Assembly (NCBI GenBank): GCA_015232315.1 | Contig: JADFZZ010000002.1 | Span: forward strand, 1-64,000 | Direction: 5' to 3' | From: SAR324 cluster bacterium | GTDB lineage: Bacteria; SAR324; NAC60-12 | DNA: 64,000 bases | Shown here: positions 42,960 to 51,205 of the stretch, in pieces | Numbering within the stretch: position 1 is the stretch's first letter | How the letters are laid out: every line of letters starts with the position of its first letter | Program-made: the position numbers and the translations under genes | Notes under the pieces: generated by a model | Database searches by the model: none | Seen by the model: the letters and a program-made list of their open reading frames with translations, nothing else | What the model was told of the DNA's origin: nothing

Positions 42960-45900
42960 AAATCTGAATTCCCTGCTGGGGGAATGGGAAATTGATCTCT
43001 CGCATCCAGCTTTTGTTTCAGAAGGAATTTTTGCGATTACCGGGCCGACCGGTGCAGGAAAAACCACGATCCTGGATGCCATCTGCCTGGCGTTGTACGG
43101 CAAAACTCCCCGCCTCAACAAAGTGACCCAGAATAGCAACGAAATCATGTCCCGTCGTGCCGGTGAATGTTTTGCGGAAGTGACTTTTGAAACAAAGCTG
43201 GGCCGGTTCCGCTGTCACTGGAGCCAGCATCGTTCCAGAAAAAAAGCGGGTGGATCGTTGCAAACACCCAAACATGAGATTGCAGACGCGGTTACAGGAA
43301 AAGTCGTTGAAGCAAAAATCAGGGGTGTCGCAGAACAGATCGAAAATACAACAGGAATGGATTTTGATCAATTTTCCCGATCCATGTTGCTGGCTCAGGG
43401 AAGTTTTGCCGCGTTTCTTCAGGCCTCCGCGGATGAACGATCCCCCATCCTGGAACAAATCACCGGCACTGAAATTTATAGCAAAATCTCGATCAGGGTT
43501 CATGAAAAACGCACCGAAGAACGCAAAAAACTGGAAGTGCTGATGGCAGAATTTTCCGGCATTCAGTTACTCGGCGATGAAGCCATGCTTGAACTGAAAC
43601 AGACACTGGCTCAAAAAAATCTTCAGGAAACAGATCTGGAAAAACAAATTGTGCAATTGCAACAAACCATCAACTGGCTGGATGGACTGATACTGCTGGA
43701 AAAGGATCTGGCGCAGTTGGAAGAACAAAAACAAGACCTTGCAAAACGAAAAGAAGCCTTTGTTCCTGAACGCCAAAAACTGGAAAAGGCGGTGAAAGCG
43801 CTGGAATTGTCAGGAGAACATGCCCGGTTGGTTTCCATGAGAGAAGAACAGGAAACCGAACAAAAGACTCTTCGGGAGTCTCAACAAAAACTGCCAGCCC
43901 TTGAAACCAATATCAAACAGACAGATGAGGCTTTAAAACTCGCGGCAGATGCTCTGGCTATAAAAAAATCGGAACAAAAAAATCTGGTTGAATTGACCCG
44001 CAAAGTTCGGGAACTTGATTTTCAACTCAAGGAAAAAGACCAGACGATGAAGGCTGAAAGCAAGATCATTTCCACCTTGAAAACGGAAATGGCATCCCTT
44101 CGTGAGAAATATTCCAATGACCGCAATGTCCTGAAAAAGAATCGCGAACAACTGGAAGCTACCAATATGTTTCTCCATGAAAACCATACAGACGCGGCTT
44201 TGGCTGAACATCTTGCAGGGCTTCGTGAACGGTTTGCCTCTCTGCGAGAACTCGACGCGAGTAAGCAAGGTTTGACCACGCAACAAAAATCACAACAAAG
44301 CCAATTTGATCTTGCTGACCAGTTGCACAGCAGACAACTGGCACTTCAGGAAACAATCAATCAAAAAATATCCGACCAGAAAGCAGTTCTTTTAAAACAA
44401 CAGCAGACACTAGAAAACACCTTGTCAGGACAGGAGATTGCTGTCTGGCGAAATGCGATTCTGCAACTCAAAGACCGGAAAAATCTGCTGGAACAAATGG
44501 TAGAAAACTCTTTGCGGGCGATTGACACTCAAAAGGGTATGGGTGAGTTGCAACTCAAAGAAACCAGCCTCTCCACAGAAAAAGACCTGCTGAACCGGAA
44601 CCTTCCTGAACAGCAGGAAAAACAAGCGGGACTGGAACGGGAAGTCCTGTTGCTGGAAACCCAACTGTTGCTCCTTAAAAAAATTCAGGATTTTGACGAG
44701 GCCCGGCATCAGTTGCAGGATGGACAGCCATGCCCCCTGTGCGGTGCACTGGAACATCCCTTTGCGCAAGGCAATATTCCAAGGCCTGATGAAACCAGAG
44801 AAACATTGAACAGAGTGCGGGGAGACCTGAAAAAATCGGAGAAATTGATTTCCGGTCTAAAAATCAGGGAAGCCGCGATTCTCAAAGATCTGGAGATGAT
44901 TGCGGTCCAGCGCAAAAAACTGTCAGAGCAACAGGACACTGACAATACCAGACTGGAAGAAGGTTGTTCCATACTGAAAATCACCCGGTCAGAAACAGAC
45001 CCGCAGGTTTTAAGGCAATTGATAGCCGACACTGATAATTCATTACAAAAAACAGTGGTCGTTGTTGAAACCGTTGATCAGCTTGAAAAAGACATGCTCA
45101 AATCACGGAAAGCTCTGGAAAAATTCCAAGAGGAACTTTCACAATCCGAAAAGAAGTTACAGACCGTGGTTCTTGAAAAAGCCGCCGCCGGGCAGGACTT
45201 AAAACGGATCAGCCATCAACTTGTGACGCTTGAAGAACAGTTTAAAAAAGCGCAGGAAGAAACATTGCAGGAATTGACCTCCTATGGCATCGACCAACTG
45301 ACTGTGGAAAAACTGGATCAAATCTTTAAAACGCTCACAAAACGCCGTGATCGGTGGCAGGAACAACAAATTCAGAAAAACGATCTTGAGAAAAAAATCG
45401 GGACGCTTGAACTGCAAAGCCAGCATCAGCAAGAACAAATTTCCAAACTGGAATCAGAACTGGCTGGCAAGCAGGAAACGTTGAACGCACTCGCCCAACA
45501 GCAGAATAATTTGCTAAGTGAACGTAAGCAATTGTTTGGTGATAAAAACCCTGACAGTGAAGAAGCCCGAGTGTCAGCAGAAGTGGATAATGCGGAGAAT
45601 CTATTGGAACGCCGGCGTGAAGAACTCAACAGGTTCACTCAGGAACACAGCCAACTCAAAGCCAGAATTGAATCCGTTGAGAAGTCCTTTCTCACCCGGA
45701 ATGATCTGCTGAAAACATCAACGGAGTCCTTTGCCTCAAATCTTGTCCGTCATGGTTTTCAGGATGAGCTGGATTACCAAAATGCCTGTCTGCCTGAAGA
45801 AAATCGAAAAAATATGCAAGAAATGGTGGAACGCCTCAACACCGAACAAACCATGCTGGAGGCACGGCAACGGGATAAAACCGGACAACTGGATGCTGAA

Positions 45901-46617
45901 CGAAAAAAACAGATCACCGCAAAACCTCGGGAACAGATCCTTCAGGAAACAGGCGCACTTCAGGAAACACTCAAAACGTTACGGCAGGAAATCGGCGGGA
46001 TTCAGCAAAAACTGAAAGATAATGAAGATTTGCGGATGAAACAGCAGGAGCGCATCACCATCATCAATGCTCAGCAACGGGAATGCGCTCGCTGGGACTT
46101 GCTACATGAACTGATTGGTTCCGCGGATGGCAAGAAATATCGTAACTTTGCCCAGGGACTGACGTTTGAGATGATGATTGGTCATGCAAACCAGCAACTA
46201 CAAAAAATGACAGACCGCTACCTGTTGCTCAGAGATGACAAGCAACCGCTGGAATTGAATGTGATTGACAACTATCAGGCTGGCGAAATCCGTTCCACAA
46301 AAAATTTGTCTGGTGGAGAGAGTTTCATTGTCAGTTTGTCGCTGGCGTTGGGCCTGTCCCAAATGGCCAGCAGAAATGTCCGGGTGGATTCGCTGTTTCT
46401 GGATGAGGGGTTTGGAACACTGGATGAGGAAGCACTGGACACCGCCCTGGAAACGCTTGCGGGCTTACGGGCTGATGGCAAATTGATCGGCGTGATTTCA
46501 CATGTTCCCGCCCTCAAGGAACGAATCAACACTCAAATCCAGGTGATTCCACAAACAGGAGGGCGAAGCATGATCATGGGGCCGGGGTGTGAAAAGATTC
46601 AAAACTCCAGCCTCTGA
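42934..46617 (+). CDS. sbcC: Exonuclease subunit SbcC (Rad50-like)
   Basis: This 1227-residue SMC-like ATPase has Walker A GPTGAGKTT near the N-terminus, very long coiled coils (about 180-1040), a zinc-hook CPLCG with Cys600 and Cys603, a C-terminal signature NLSGGESF and Walker B LFLDEGFGTLD. It partners SbcD to process DNA hairpins and palindromes. The start at ATG 42934 gives the standard MKILQVRFKNLNSL beginning. Confidence 0.96.
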   Translation: MKILQVRFKNLNSLLGEWEIDLSHPAFVSEGIFAITGPTGAGKTTILDAICLALYGKTPRLNKVTQNSNEIMSRRAGECFAEVTFETKLGRFRCHWSQHRSRKKAGGSLQTPKHEIADAVTGKVVEAKIRGVAEQIENTTGMDFDQFSRSMLLAQGSFAAFLQASADERSPILEQITGTEIYSKISIRVHEKRTEERKKLEVLMAEFSGIQLLGDEAMLELKQTLAQKNLQETDLEKQIVQLQQTINWLDGLILLEKDLAQLEEQKQDLAKRKEAFVPERQKLEKAVKALELSGEHARLVSMREEQETEQKTLRESQQKLPALETNIKQTDEALKLAADALAIKKSEQKNLVELTRKVRELDFQLKEKDQTMKAESKIISTLKTEMASLREKYSNDRNVLKKNREQLEATNMFLHENHTDAALAEHLAGLRERFASLRELDASKQGLTTQQKSQQSQFDLADQLHSRQLALQETINQKISDQKAVLLKQQQTLENTLSGQEIAVWRNAILQLKDRKNLLEQMVENSLRAIDTQKGMGELQLKETSLSTEKDLLNRNLPEQQEKQAGLEREVLLLETQLLLLKKIQDFDEARHQLQDGQPCPLCGALEHPFAQGNIPRPDETRETLNRVRGDLKKSEKLISGLKIREAAILKDLEMIAVQRKKLSEQQDTDNTRLEEGCSILKITRSETDPQVLRQLIADTDNSLQKTVVVVETVDQLEKDMLKSRKALEKFQEELSQSEKKLQTVVLEKAAAGQDLKRISHQLVTLEEQFKKAQEETLQELTSYGIDQLTVEKLDQIFKTLTKRRDRWQEQQIQKNDLEKKIGTLELQSQHQQEQISKLESELAGKQETLNALAQQQNNLLSERKQLFGDKNPDSEEARVSAEVDNAENLLERRREELNRFTQEHSQLKARIESVEKSFLTRNDLLKTSTESFASNLVRHGFQDELDYQNACLPEENRKNMQEMVERLNTEQTMLEARQRDKTGQLDAERKKQITAKPREQILQETGALQETLKTLRQEIGGIQQKLKDNEDLRMKQQERITIINAQQRECARWDLLHELIGSADGKKYRNFAQGLTFEMMIGHANQQLQKMTDRYLLLRDDKQPLELNVIDNYQAGEIRSTKNLSGGESFIVSLSLALGLSQMASRNVRVDSLFLDEGFGTLDEEALDTALETLAGLRADGKLIGVISHVPALKERINTQIQVIPQTGGRSMIMGPGCEKIQNSSL

Positions 46618-46662
46618 CAGAAAAAGGATTTCCTGATTCTGCCAAGTTCAATGAAATAACGG

Positions 46663-47082
46663 TTACATCCCCTTGGAGTCACTTCCATGATCCATAGCAC
46701 CCATCATTTCTGTTTTACAGACTGCTGGCAATCCCATGGTGTTGCTGACCCAGGTCAGGCTTTGTGGACCATTATATTCCCATGATTCCAACAGAGTGCC
46801 ATCCGCCTGCTGAGTGAAGGAAAAACTCATCATATCCAGCGTGAACGCACCATTTTCCAGCGCATAGCTTTTGGAACTACAGGTGTCGCCATACAGGGAA
46901 TAAATGCTCACCATCCCGGCGGAGGCTTCCAGAAAGACACCACTGCCTTCAATGTTGGTACTTCCGGCCCAACTGCCATTGATGTTTTTCCCTGCCATAT
47001 CCATGGTGGGCTTGGTCTGTGAACATCCAGCAAAAATCAGCATGCTGGCAACTACCAAAATAAGAGAATTCAATCGGTTCAT
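46663..47082 (-). CDS. Small lipoprotein of unknown function
   Basis: The 139-residue protein has a signal peptide with lipobox IFAGC and a mature domain that looks like a small beta-rich fold (INGSWAGSTNIEGSG, ENGAFTLDMMSFSF, LLESWEYNGPQSL). Two cysteines (in GDTCSS and AVCKTE) could form a disulfide. The C-terminus is methionine- and histidine-rich (MMGAMDHGSDSKGM), which could bind metal. It starts after a good aaggagt site. I do not recognise the family. Confidence 0.7.
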   Translation of the reverse strand: MNRLNSLILVVASMLIFAGCSQTKPTMDMAGKNINGSWAGSTNIEGSGVFLEASAGMVSIYSLYGDTCSSKSYALENGAFTLDMMSFSFTQQADGTLLESWEYNGPQSLTWVSNTMGLPAVCKTEMMGAMDHGSDSKGM

Positions 47083-47212
47083 TGTGACTCCTTACAAAAT
47101 TAAAAATAATGCGAACAGGTTCATGCATTCCGAACATATCCACAGGGGATTACGTAGAATGCGTGTTTTAACATACATGAACCGAATGTCCAGAATTTAT
47201 TCGGAATGGGGA

Positions 47213-47809
47213 CTAAAGGAGGGAAAAAGTTTTCATAATCTCAGCCAGTTTTGGGTCTGTTTTGGACAAAGATCGTAGCGTTTCAAGAAATTGATGCAGT
47301 TGTTGTCCATTGGCCGCAATATCCTGCTCCATCCTGGGAATTCTTTCCAATTGTTTTTCCATGGCGGCCACTTTGGTTTCAAAAGGTCGAATCATGGTGC
47401 GACGATCCCAAAGCGCAAAACTGATGGTGGCAATCATCATCGCGCTAAACGTCGCCAAAAGGCCGATGGTCAGATTGATGAGCTGATCAAACCGTTGGTC
47501 CACTGTTTCAAACCGCCGGTTCATGTCTTCAAACCGTTTATCCTGATTTTCAAACCGTTGGTCGACGGCTTCAAACCGCTGGTCAACGGCTTCAAACCGT
47601 TGGTCGACAGCTTTAAACCGCTGATCCATTTCACGGAGAATGAATTCCTGATGTTCCCGGAGTCCCTTCAATTCAGCTTTGATATCCGTCAACGCTTCAA
47701 TGATTTCCCTGTCACTGATCCGGGGTGCCGTTTCCACAGCCATGACGGGTCCCCCCTGAAGCAGGCTCCAGAAGAGGGTCAGTCCAATGATTTGAGTTGT
47801 CACACGCAT
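47213..47809 (-). CDS. Membrane-anchored coiled-coil protein with 7-residue repeats
   Basis: The 198-residue protein has a signal-like N-terminus, a coiled coil with six to seven copies of the heptad VDQRFEA (about 60-115), a hydrophobic helix (LTIGLLATFSAMMIATISFAL), the motif WDRRTMIRPFE and a short helical tail. Similar small proteins occur in many bacteria, with no known role. The repeat is also near-perfect in DNA with a 21-base period, so copy number could change by slippage. Confidence 0.75.
   Translation of the reverse strand: MRVTTQIIGLTLFWSLLQGGPVMAVETAPRISDREIIEALTDIKAELKGLREHQEFILREMDQRFKAVDQRFEAVDQRFEAVDQRFENQDKRFEDMNRRFETVDQRFDQLINLTIGLLATFSAMMIATISFALWDRRTMIRPFETKVAAMEKQLERIPRMEQDIAANGQQLHQFLETLRSLSKTDPKLAEIMKTFSLL
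47486..47632. repeat. 21-bp tandem repeat encoding heptads
   Basis: ttcaaaccg recurs every 21 bases (47507, 47528, 47549, 47570, 47591, 47612 with one change), and a related gatcaaaccg starts at 47485. On the minus strand it encodes the QRFEAVD heptads of the coiled-coil protein. Confidence 0.85.
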
Positions 47810-47969
47810 GTTTTCTCCTGAAAAAAATCATCATTTTAAAAAAAATATAGACGATCTCGCCACCACTGACAAGTCTCTGCCGTGTTTTTTTGCAGTAACC
47901 CTGTTTGTTTCTGTTTGGGATATGTTCTCCCTGAAAAGAGACAGGGAGACTCAGATAATGACGTTTTTT

Positions 47970-48767
47970 TCAGCGTTTGCGTTTCATGAAATTGAGTGGT
48001 TTTTCAGAAACATTCTTGCTGACAGCGGCCATTTGATTCCAGCGTCCCAGCAACTGTTTCTGCAGTTTTGTTTCCCAATCCAGTGCGGTTTTATCATCAG
48101 CGGTCCAGGTGTTCTGAAACAGTTTTTTGGCATTGGCCACCGAATCCGGAGAGCGCGTCGCGATTTCCCGGGCCAGTTTCATGGCATCCTCAAAGGGCGT
48201 TTCTGTGACATAGGACACCAGACCATATTCCTTGGCTTTGACCCCATCAAACACTCGTCCGGTCATGGTCAATTCCTTGGCCAGATCCATCGGAATCAAT
48301 TCCCGGAGTGTGATGCTGCCGCTCATATCGGGGATCAATCCCCATTTGGCTTCCATGATGGAAAACTCGCAGTCCGGAGTGCTGAACCGGAAATCAGCGC
48401 CCAGGGCAATCTGAAATCCTCCGCCATAACAGCGGCCATGCACAACAGCCAGCACCGGTACTGAAAGTTGTCGCCACGCATAGCCCACATCCTGGGCAAT
48501 GTTGGAAATCTTGGTTCCGGGTTTGATCAGTAATTTGCCAATGGCCAGTGGATTTTTAATGATTCGCATCACATCCAGTCCTGAGCTGAATACCTTTCCT
48601 TCGCCTTGGATGATGACGGCCCGGAGATCACGATTCTTGCCTATTTTTTTAGCGGTAGCAACCAACGCCTCAAACATGGGCATGTCCAAAGCATTGTATT
48701 TATCAGGGCGGTTCAGCGTGACAATGGCAATGTTATCTTCAATCCGCATTAAAACACGTTCTTCCAT
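47970..48767 (-). CDS. Enoyl-CoA hydratase/isomerase (crotonase) family protein
   Basis: The 265-residue crotonase has VTLNRPDKYNALD, the first oxyanion loop (FSSGLDV) and the second (HGRCYGGGFQIAL). The hydratase glutamate normally in GGGCE is Gln here, while the second acidic residue is kept (SIMEAKWGLIPDMSG) together with a nearby Asp, as in dienoyl-CoA isomerases. It may therefore be an isomerase. Start ATG 48767 follows gaagg. It has no lipid-metabolism neighbours. Confidence 0.85.
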   Translation of the reverse strand: MEERVLMRIEDNIAIVTLNRPDKYNALDMPMFEALVATAKKIGKNRDLRAVIIQGEGKVFSSGLDVMRIIKNPLAIGKLLIKPGTKISNIAQDVGYAWRQLSVPVLAVVHGRCYGGGFQIALGADFRFSTPDCEFSIMEAKWGLIPDMSGSITLRELIPMDLAKELTMTGRVFDGVKAKEYGLVSYVTETPFEDAMKLAREIATRSPDSVANAKKLFQNTWTADDKTALDWETKLQKQLLGRWNQMAAVSKNVSEKPLNFMKRKR

Positions 48768-48794
48768 GTTCAACCTTCAATGAGAGTTAGAGAG

Positions 48795-48901
48795 ACAGTG
48801 AGCATTATTTTTTAGTTACAGCGATGTTCCTTGTGATCCGCAAAAGGAGAAGCTCACCCAATTGGAACTGATGATGGGGAAATTTTCTGGTCAACGCAAG
48901 C
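48795..48901 (+). repeat. 107-bp direct repeat, copy 1
   Basis: This copy matches 50040-50146 with three substitutions and no gaps. It contains a gtgagc...gctcac inverted repeat and is open in one plus-strand frame (SYSDVPCDPQKEKLTQLEL), as is copy 2, so it could be a fragment of a lost gene. The copies bracket about 1.1 kb. Confidence 0.85.
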
Positions 48902-48980
48902 CAGAGCTTGGCCGAAGAGGTTTTTTTCAGTAAAAATGTGTTTAAATTTCACAAATCGGATGTGATGCTCGCTGTTTGTC

Positions 48981-49001
48981 ATTCCGTGTTTGACACGGAA
49001 T
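48981..49001. repeat. Hairpin attccgtgt-ttg-acacggaat
   Basis: A perfect 9-bp stem lies within a phrase (cattccgtgtttgacacgga) that I recognise as a dispersed intergenic repeat in many genomes. Confidence 0.65.
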
Positions 49002-49191
49002 CCAGGGGCACCGGGCGTTTGGTGGAATCTGGATACCGGATCAGGTCAAGTATGACACGGTGCCGAAAAAGAAAAGTGTACCATTTATTTCTTGGCGGAC
49101 CCTAAGGGCTTCGGAAAAAATGAGGAACACTAAAGCGATCGCCGGAAATCAACATACCAGCATTGTCGCTGAAAAATATTATTCCGAAGAT

Positions 49192-49263
49192 GGTAGCATC
49201 GGGTTACGTCCCGATGTAATTCCACGGTTTGTCGCCCTCCCCGAGACGTAACCCGGGGCTACC
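49192..49263. repeat. 72-bp imperfect inverted repeat
   Basis: ggtagc and gggttacgtc on the left pair with gacgtaaccc and gctacc on the right. A T-rich stretch (attcttttttctttc) follows, so on the plus strand it could act as a terminator or be a mobile hairpin element. Confidence 0.65.
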
Positions 49264-49278
49264 ATTCTTTTTTCTTTC

Positions 49279-49527
49279 GTGTTTCTGATGTTTTTCGTGG
49301 TTAAAAAAGTACCTGCACAGGTAGAAAAGTTTGAATACCCCTTGTCTGTCACTCTGACTGGCATCCTGGAAGACATTGCTCAAACAGGAACTTCCACCCG
49401 TCTGGCGGATATCTCCAAAACGATCAGGGACCAACTGGATCAGCGCATCTCCAAACCTCTGGGACTGCGCAAATTGATCAGGGAGGAAGAAAAACAATAC
49501 CGGATTGTTATCCCGCGACACGGATAG
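49279..49527 (+). CDS. Doubtful short ORF or gene fragment
   Basis: The 82-codon frame opens with GTG and has no ribosome-binding site. The part from VEKFEYPLSVTLTGIL onward looks protein-like and soluble. It may be the 3' fragment of a larger gene. It begins next to acctgcacaggt, the same 12 bases that end the IS remnant near base 350, so a transposition scar may have cut its 5' end. I recognise no family. Confidence 0.3.
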   Translation: MFLMFFVVKKVPAQVEKFEYPLSVTLTGILEDIAQTGTSTRLADISKTIRDQLDQRISKPLGLRKLIREEEKQYRIVIPRHG

Positions 49528-49606
49528 CTTTTCTCGTTCCACCGTTTCACGGTGGAACGCCGGATGAAACGCTTTGCGCCAAGGATAAAGGAAGGTCTTA
49601 CGGGAT

Positions 49607-49714
49607 TCAGGATTTGTGGGGAGGCGTTCCTGATTTATGGGTGGCCGCATCATAGGCGCAATAGAGTAAAGTCCCTAAAAACGCGACAATAGTGATGTAA
49701 GCGATTATTTCCAT
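49607..49714 (-). CDS. Tiny membrane protein (35 residues)
   Basis: The frame starts MEIIAYITIVAFLGTLLYCA and ends in a short polar tail (HKSGTPPHKS). It is one hydrophobic helix with a cytoplasmic-type tail. Its ATG overlaps the stop of the upstream gene by one base (TGATG), which argues for coupled translation and makes it a believable gene despite its size. Single-helix proteins like this include KdpF and type I toxin peptides. Nothing more specific can be said. Confidence 0.5.
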   Translation of the reverse strand: MEIIAYITIVAFLGTLLYCAYDAATHKSGTPPHKS

Positions 49715-49965
49715 CAGAGCCTCCGGAGTTCATCAATTTTTTGTTCAATTTTGGAGTGAAGCAGAATGATCGAAACCAGCACCCCAAACAGGAAAATCAC
49801 AGCTAAAATAAATTTAAAATCATTGACGTGATCAAGATGATTCACAATCCAGGTAATGTCTGCCATTCCAGAGGCAGCCAGGATGCCCATCCAAAATTTA
49901 GCGTATCCAATTTGTTCTTTTAACTGATCTGTTTCAGGCATAAACCTTTCTTGTCTGTTATTCAT
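49714..49965 (-). CDS. Small two-helix membrane protein
   Basis: The 83-residue protein has a polar start, two hydrophobic helices (FWMGILAASGMADITWIV and FILAVIFLFGVLVSIILL) and a charged C-terminal helix (HSKIEQKIDELRRL). Similar two-gene cassettes of a two-helix protein plus a tiny one-helix protein are familiar to me from other genomes but have no known function. ATG 49941 (MPETDQLKEQ) is an alternative start. It lies inside the segment bracketed by the 107-bp repeats. Confidence 0.6.
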   Translation of the reverse strand: MNNRQERFMPETDQLKEQIGYAKFWMGILAASGMADITWIVNHLDHVNDFKFILAVIFLFGVLVSIILLHSKIEQKIDELRRL

Positions 49966-50039
49966 GTTTTTTATAGTGTTTTAAATATCAGTGGCTAGGG
50001 GAAAGGTCAACCCCGTTTGTCGTTGCCGATCTTCTCTTA

Positions 50040-50146
50040 ACAGTGAGCATTATTTTTTAGTTACAGCGACGTTCCTTGTGATCCGCAAAAGGAGAAGCTC
50101 ACCCACTTGGAACTGATGATGGGGAATTTTTCTGGTCAACGCAAGC
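50040..50146 (+). repeat. 107-bp direct repeat, copy 2
   Basis: This copy differs from 48795-48901 by three substitutions. The distance between copies is 1245 bases. It ends just before the 3' end of the small gene coupled to the LytTR-like regulator. Confidence 0.85.
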
Positions 50147-50165
50147 TATAGAATATTCAGCCAAA

Positions 50166-50381
50166 TCAAGATTTGATCAAATGTTTCAAAGCCCGATGCA
50201 CCCGGATGCGGTCCCACAGTGGAAATTCCATATATTCTGGTTTTTCCACATGACATCCGAGGAACCCGCTACCCATCCAGATCTGCAAGCCCCCCTTGTG
50301 TTTGGCCCAGAAACGGTCTACGGCCCAGGCGTCTGGATTTCTTTGAATATCATGAATAAGGACATCAGTGCTTTTCTTCAT
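50166..50381 (-). CDS. Small protein coupled to the two-component pair
   Basis: The 71-residue soluble protein is rich in Trp and His (NPDAWAVDRFWAKHKGGLQI, FPLWDRIRVHRALKHL) and has no known family. Its ATG overlaps the regulator stop by 4 bases (ATGA), so it is the third member of a fully overlapping kinase-regulator-small protein operon. It could be an accessory or target of the pathway. Confidence 0.6.
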   Translation of the reverse strand: MKKSTDVLIHDIQRNPDAWAVDRFWAKHKGGLQIWMGSGFLGCHVEKPEYMEFPLWDRIRVHRALKHLIKS

Positions 50382-51205
50382 ACAGGCGCAAACCAATGCG
50401 GATTTTTTTCTCTCAGAGCCGCTAAAAAATTTCTTCCCACAGGAAGTATTTGCGGTGGATCCGTATGTTCCCTAAGCCATAATTCTGAATCACGGATATT
50501 TTTCTTTTTGATATACAGCCCTCGAGCGGGATGAATCACATAAGACCGATGAATCTGCAACAACACCTGTGGAACATACAATTGCTTGATCCACTGAAAA
50601 CTGACCGTTTGTTCAACCACTGGATTCTGGGAGCGGTCCCAGTGGATTTCAATATGAGGCCCATTGGCCTTCACATACAGAAGGCGTTCCAGATCACTGG
50701 CGATGAGTTCAGCCGTCTGTTCCAATTGTTGTTTGAGGGCACCTGCGCCAAAGAGTTCAATTTTTTGAGACACCTGCGCCATCACATCCTCAACTATATC
50801 CGGTGGTTCACTGGTGGATGGTAGGACTTCGAGCTTTTGTGCCTTGAACAGTGAAATCTCAATCATGGTGTACACATCTTTTTCCTTGAAGGGCTTGACC
50901 AGATAGCCATAAGGTTCAGTCAACTTGGCTCGCTCCAGTGTTTTTTTATCGGTGTAGGCTGTCAGATAAATGACTGGAATCTGGTAATGCGTATTCAGAT
51001 AGTGCGCCAGATCAATGCCATCCAGTTCTCCCTGAATCATGATATCCATCAGCACCAGATCCGGTCGATTCCGGCCAATGGATTGAATCGCTTTTTCTCC
51101 GGAAGCGGCAGTATCCGCAGAATAACCAGACATGGTCAGGATCATCTGGAGTTCTTTGGCGACTACAAATTCATCTTCAACAATCAGGATTCTGGGTTGA
51201 GTCAT
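50378..51205 (-). CDS. Response regulator with LytTR-like output domain
   Basis: The 275-residue protein has a receiver (1-125; VEDEF, phospho-acceptor Asp in VLMDIMIQGELDG, conserved Lys in LVKPFKEKD), a linker, and a C-terminal LytTR-like DNA-binding domain (about 170-270; RLLYVKANGPHIEIHW, LQIHRSYVIHP, LPVGRNFL). It should bind DNA repeats and control transcription. It overlaps the kinase gene by 4 bases on one side and the small gene by 4 on the other. Confidence 0.88.
   Translation of the reverse strand: MTQPRILIVEDEFVVAKELQMILTMSGYSADTAASGEKAIQSIGRNRPDLVLMDIMIQGELDGIDLAHYLNTHYQIPVIYLTAYTDKKTLERAKLTEPYGYLVKPFKEKDVYTMIEISLFKAQKLEVLPSTSEPPDIVEDVMAQVSQKIELFGAGALKQQLEQTAELIASDLERLLYVKANGPHIEIHWDRSQNPVVEQTVSFQWIKQLYVPQVLLQIHRSYVIHPARGLYIKKKNIRDSELWLREHTDPPQILPVGRNFLAALREKNPHWFAPV

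Larger units (their letters stand above)
48768..49278. other. Gene-free repeat patch
   Basis: This region of about 510 bases contains the first 107-bp repeat, a gtcattccgtg hairpin element, phrases such as ggataccggatcaggtcaagtatgac that I recognise as dispersed repeats, and a long imperfect inverted repeat at 49192-49263. I see no convincing gene. Confidence 0.7.

Noticed and set aside
41709-46617. SbcCD as part of a novel defence system
   Set aside because: Both proteins have standard length and motifs and no defence genes are adjacent; this is ordinary housekeeping repair.
48795-50146. Integron cassette array with attC sites
   Set aside because: The 107-bp repeats lack the attC core GTTRRRY and the paired simple sites, and no integrase is present.
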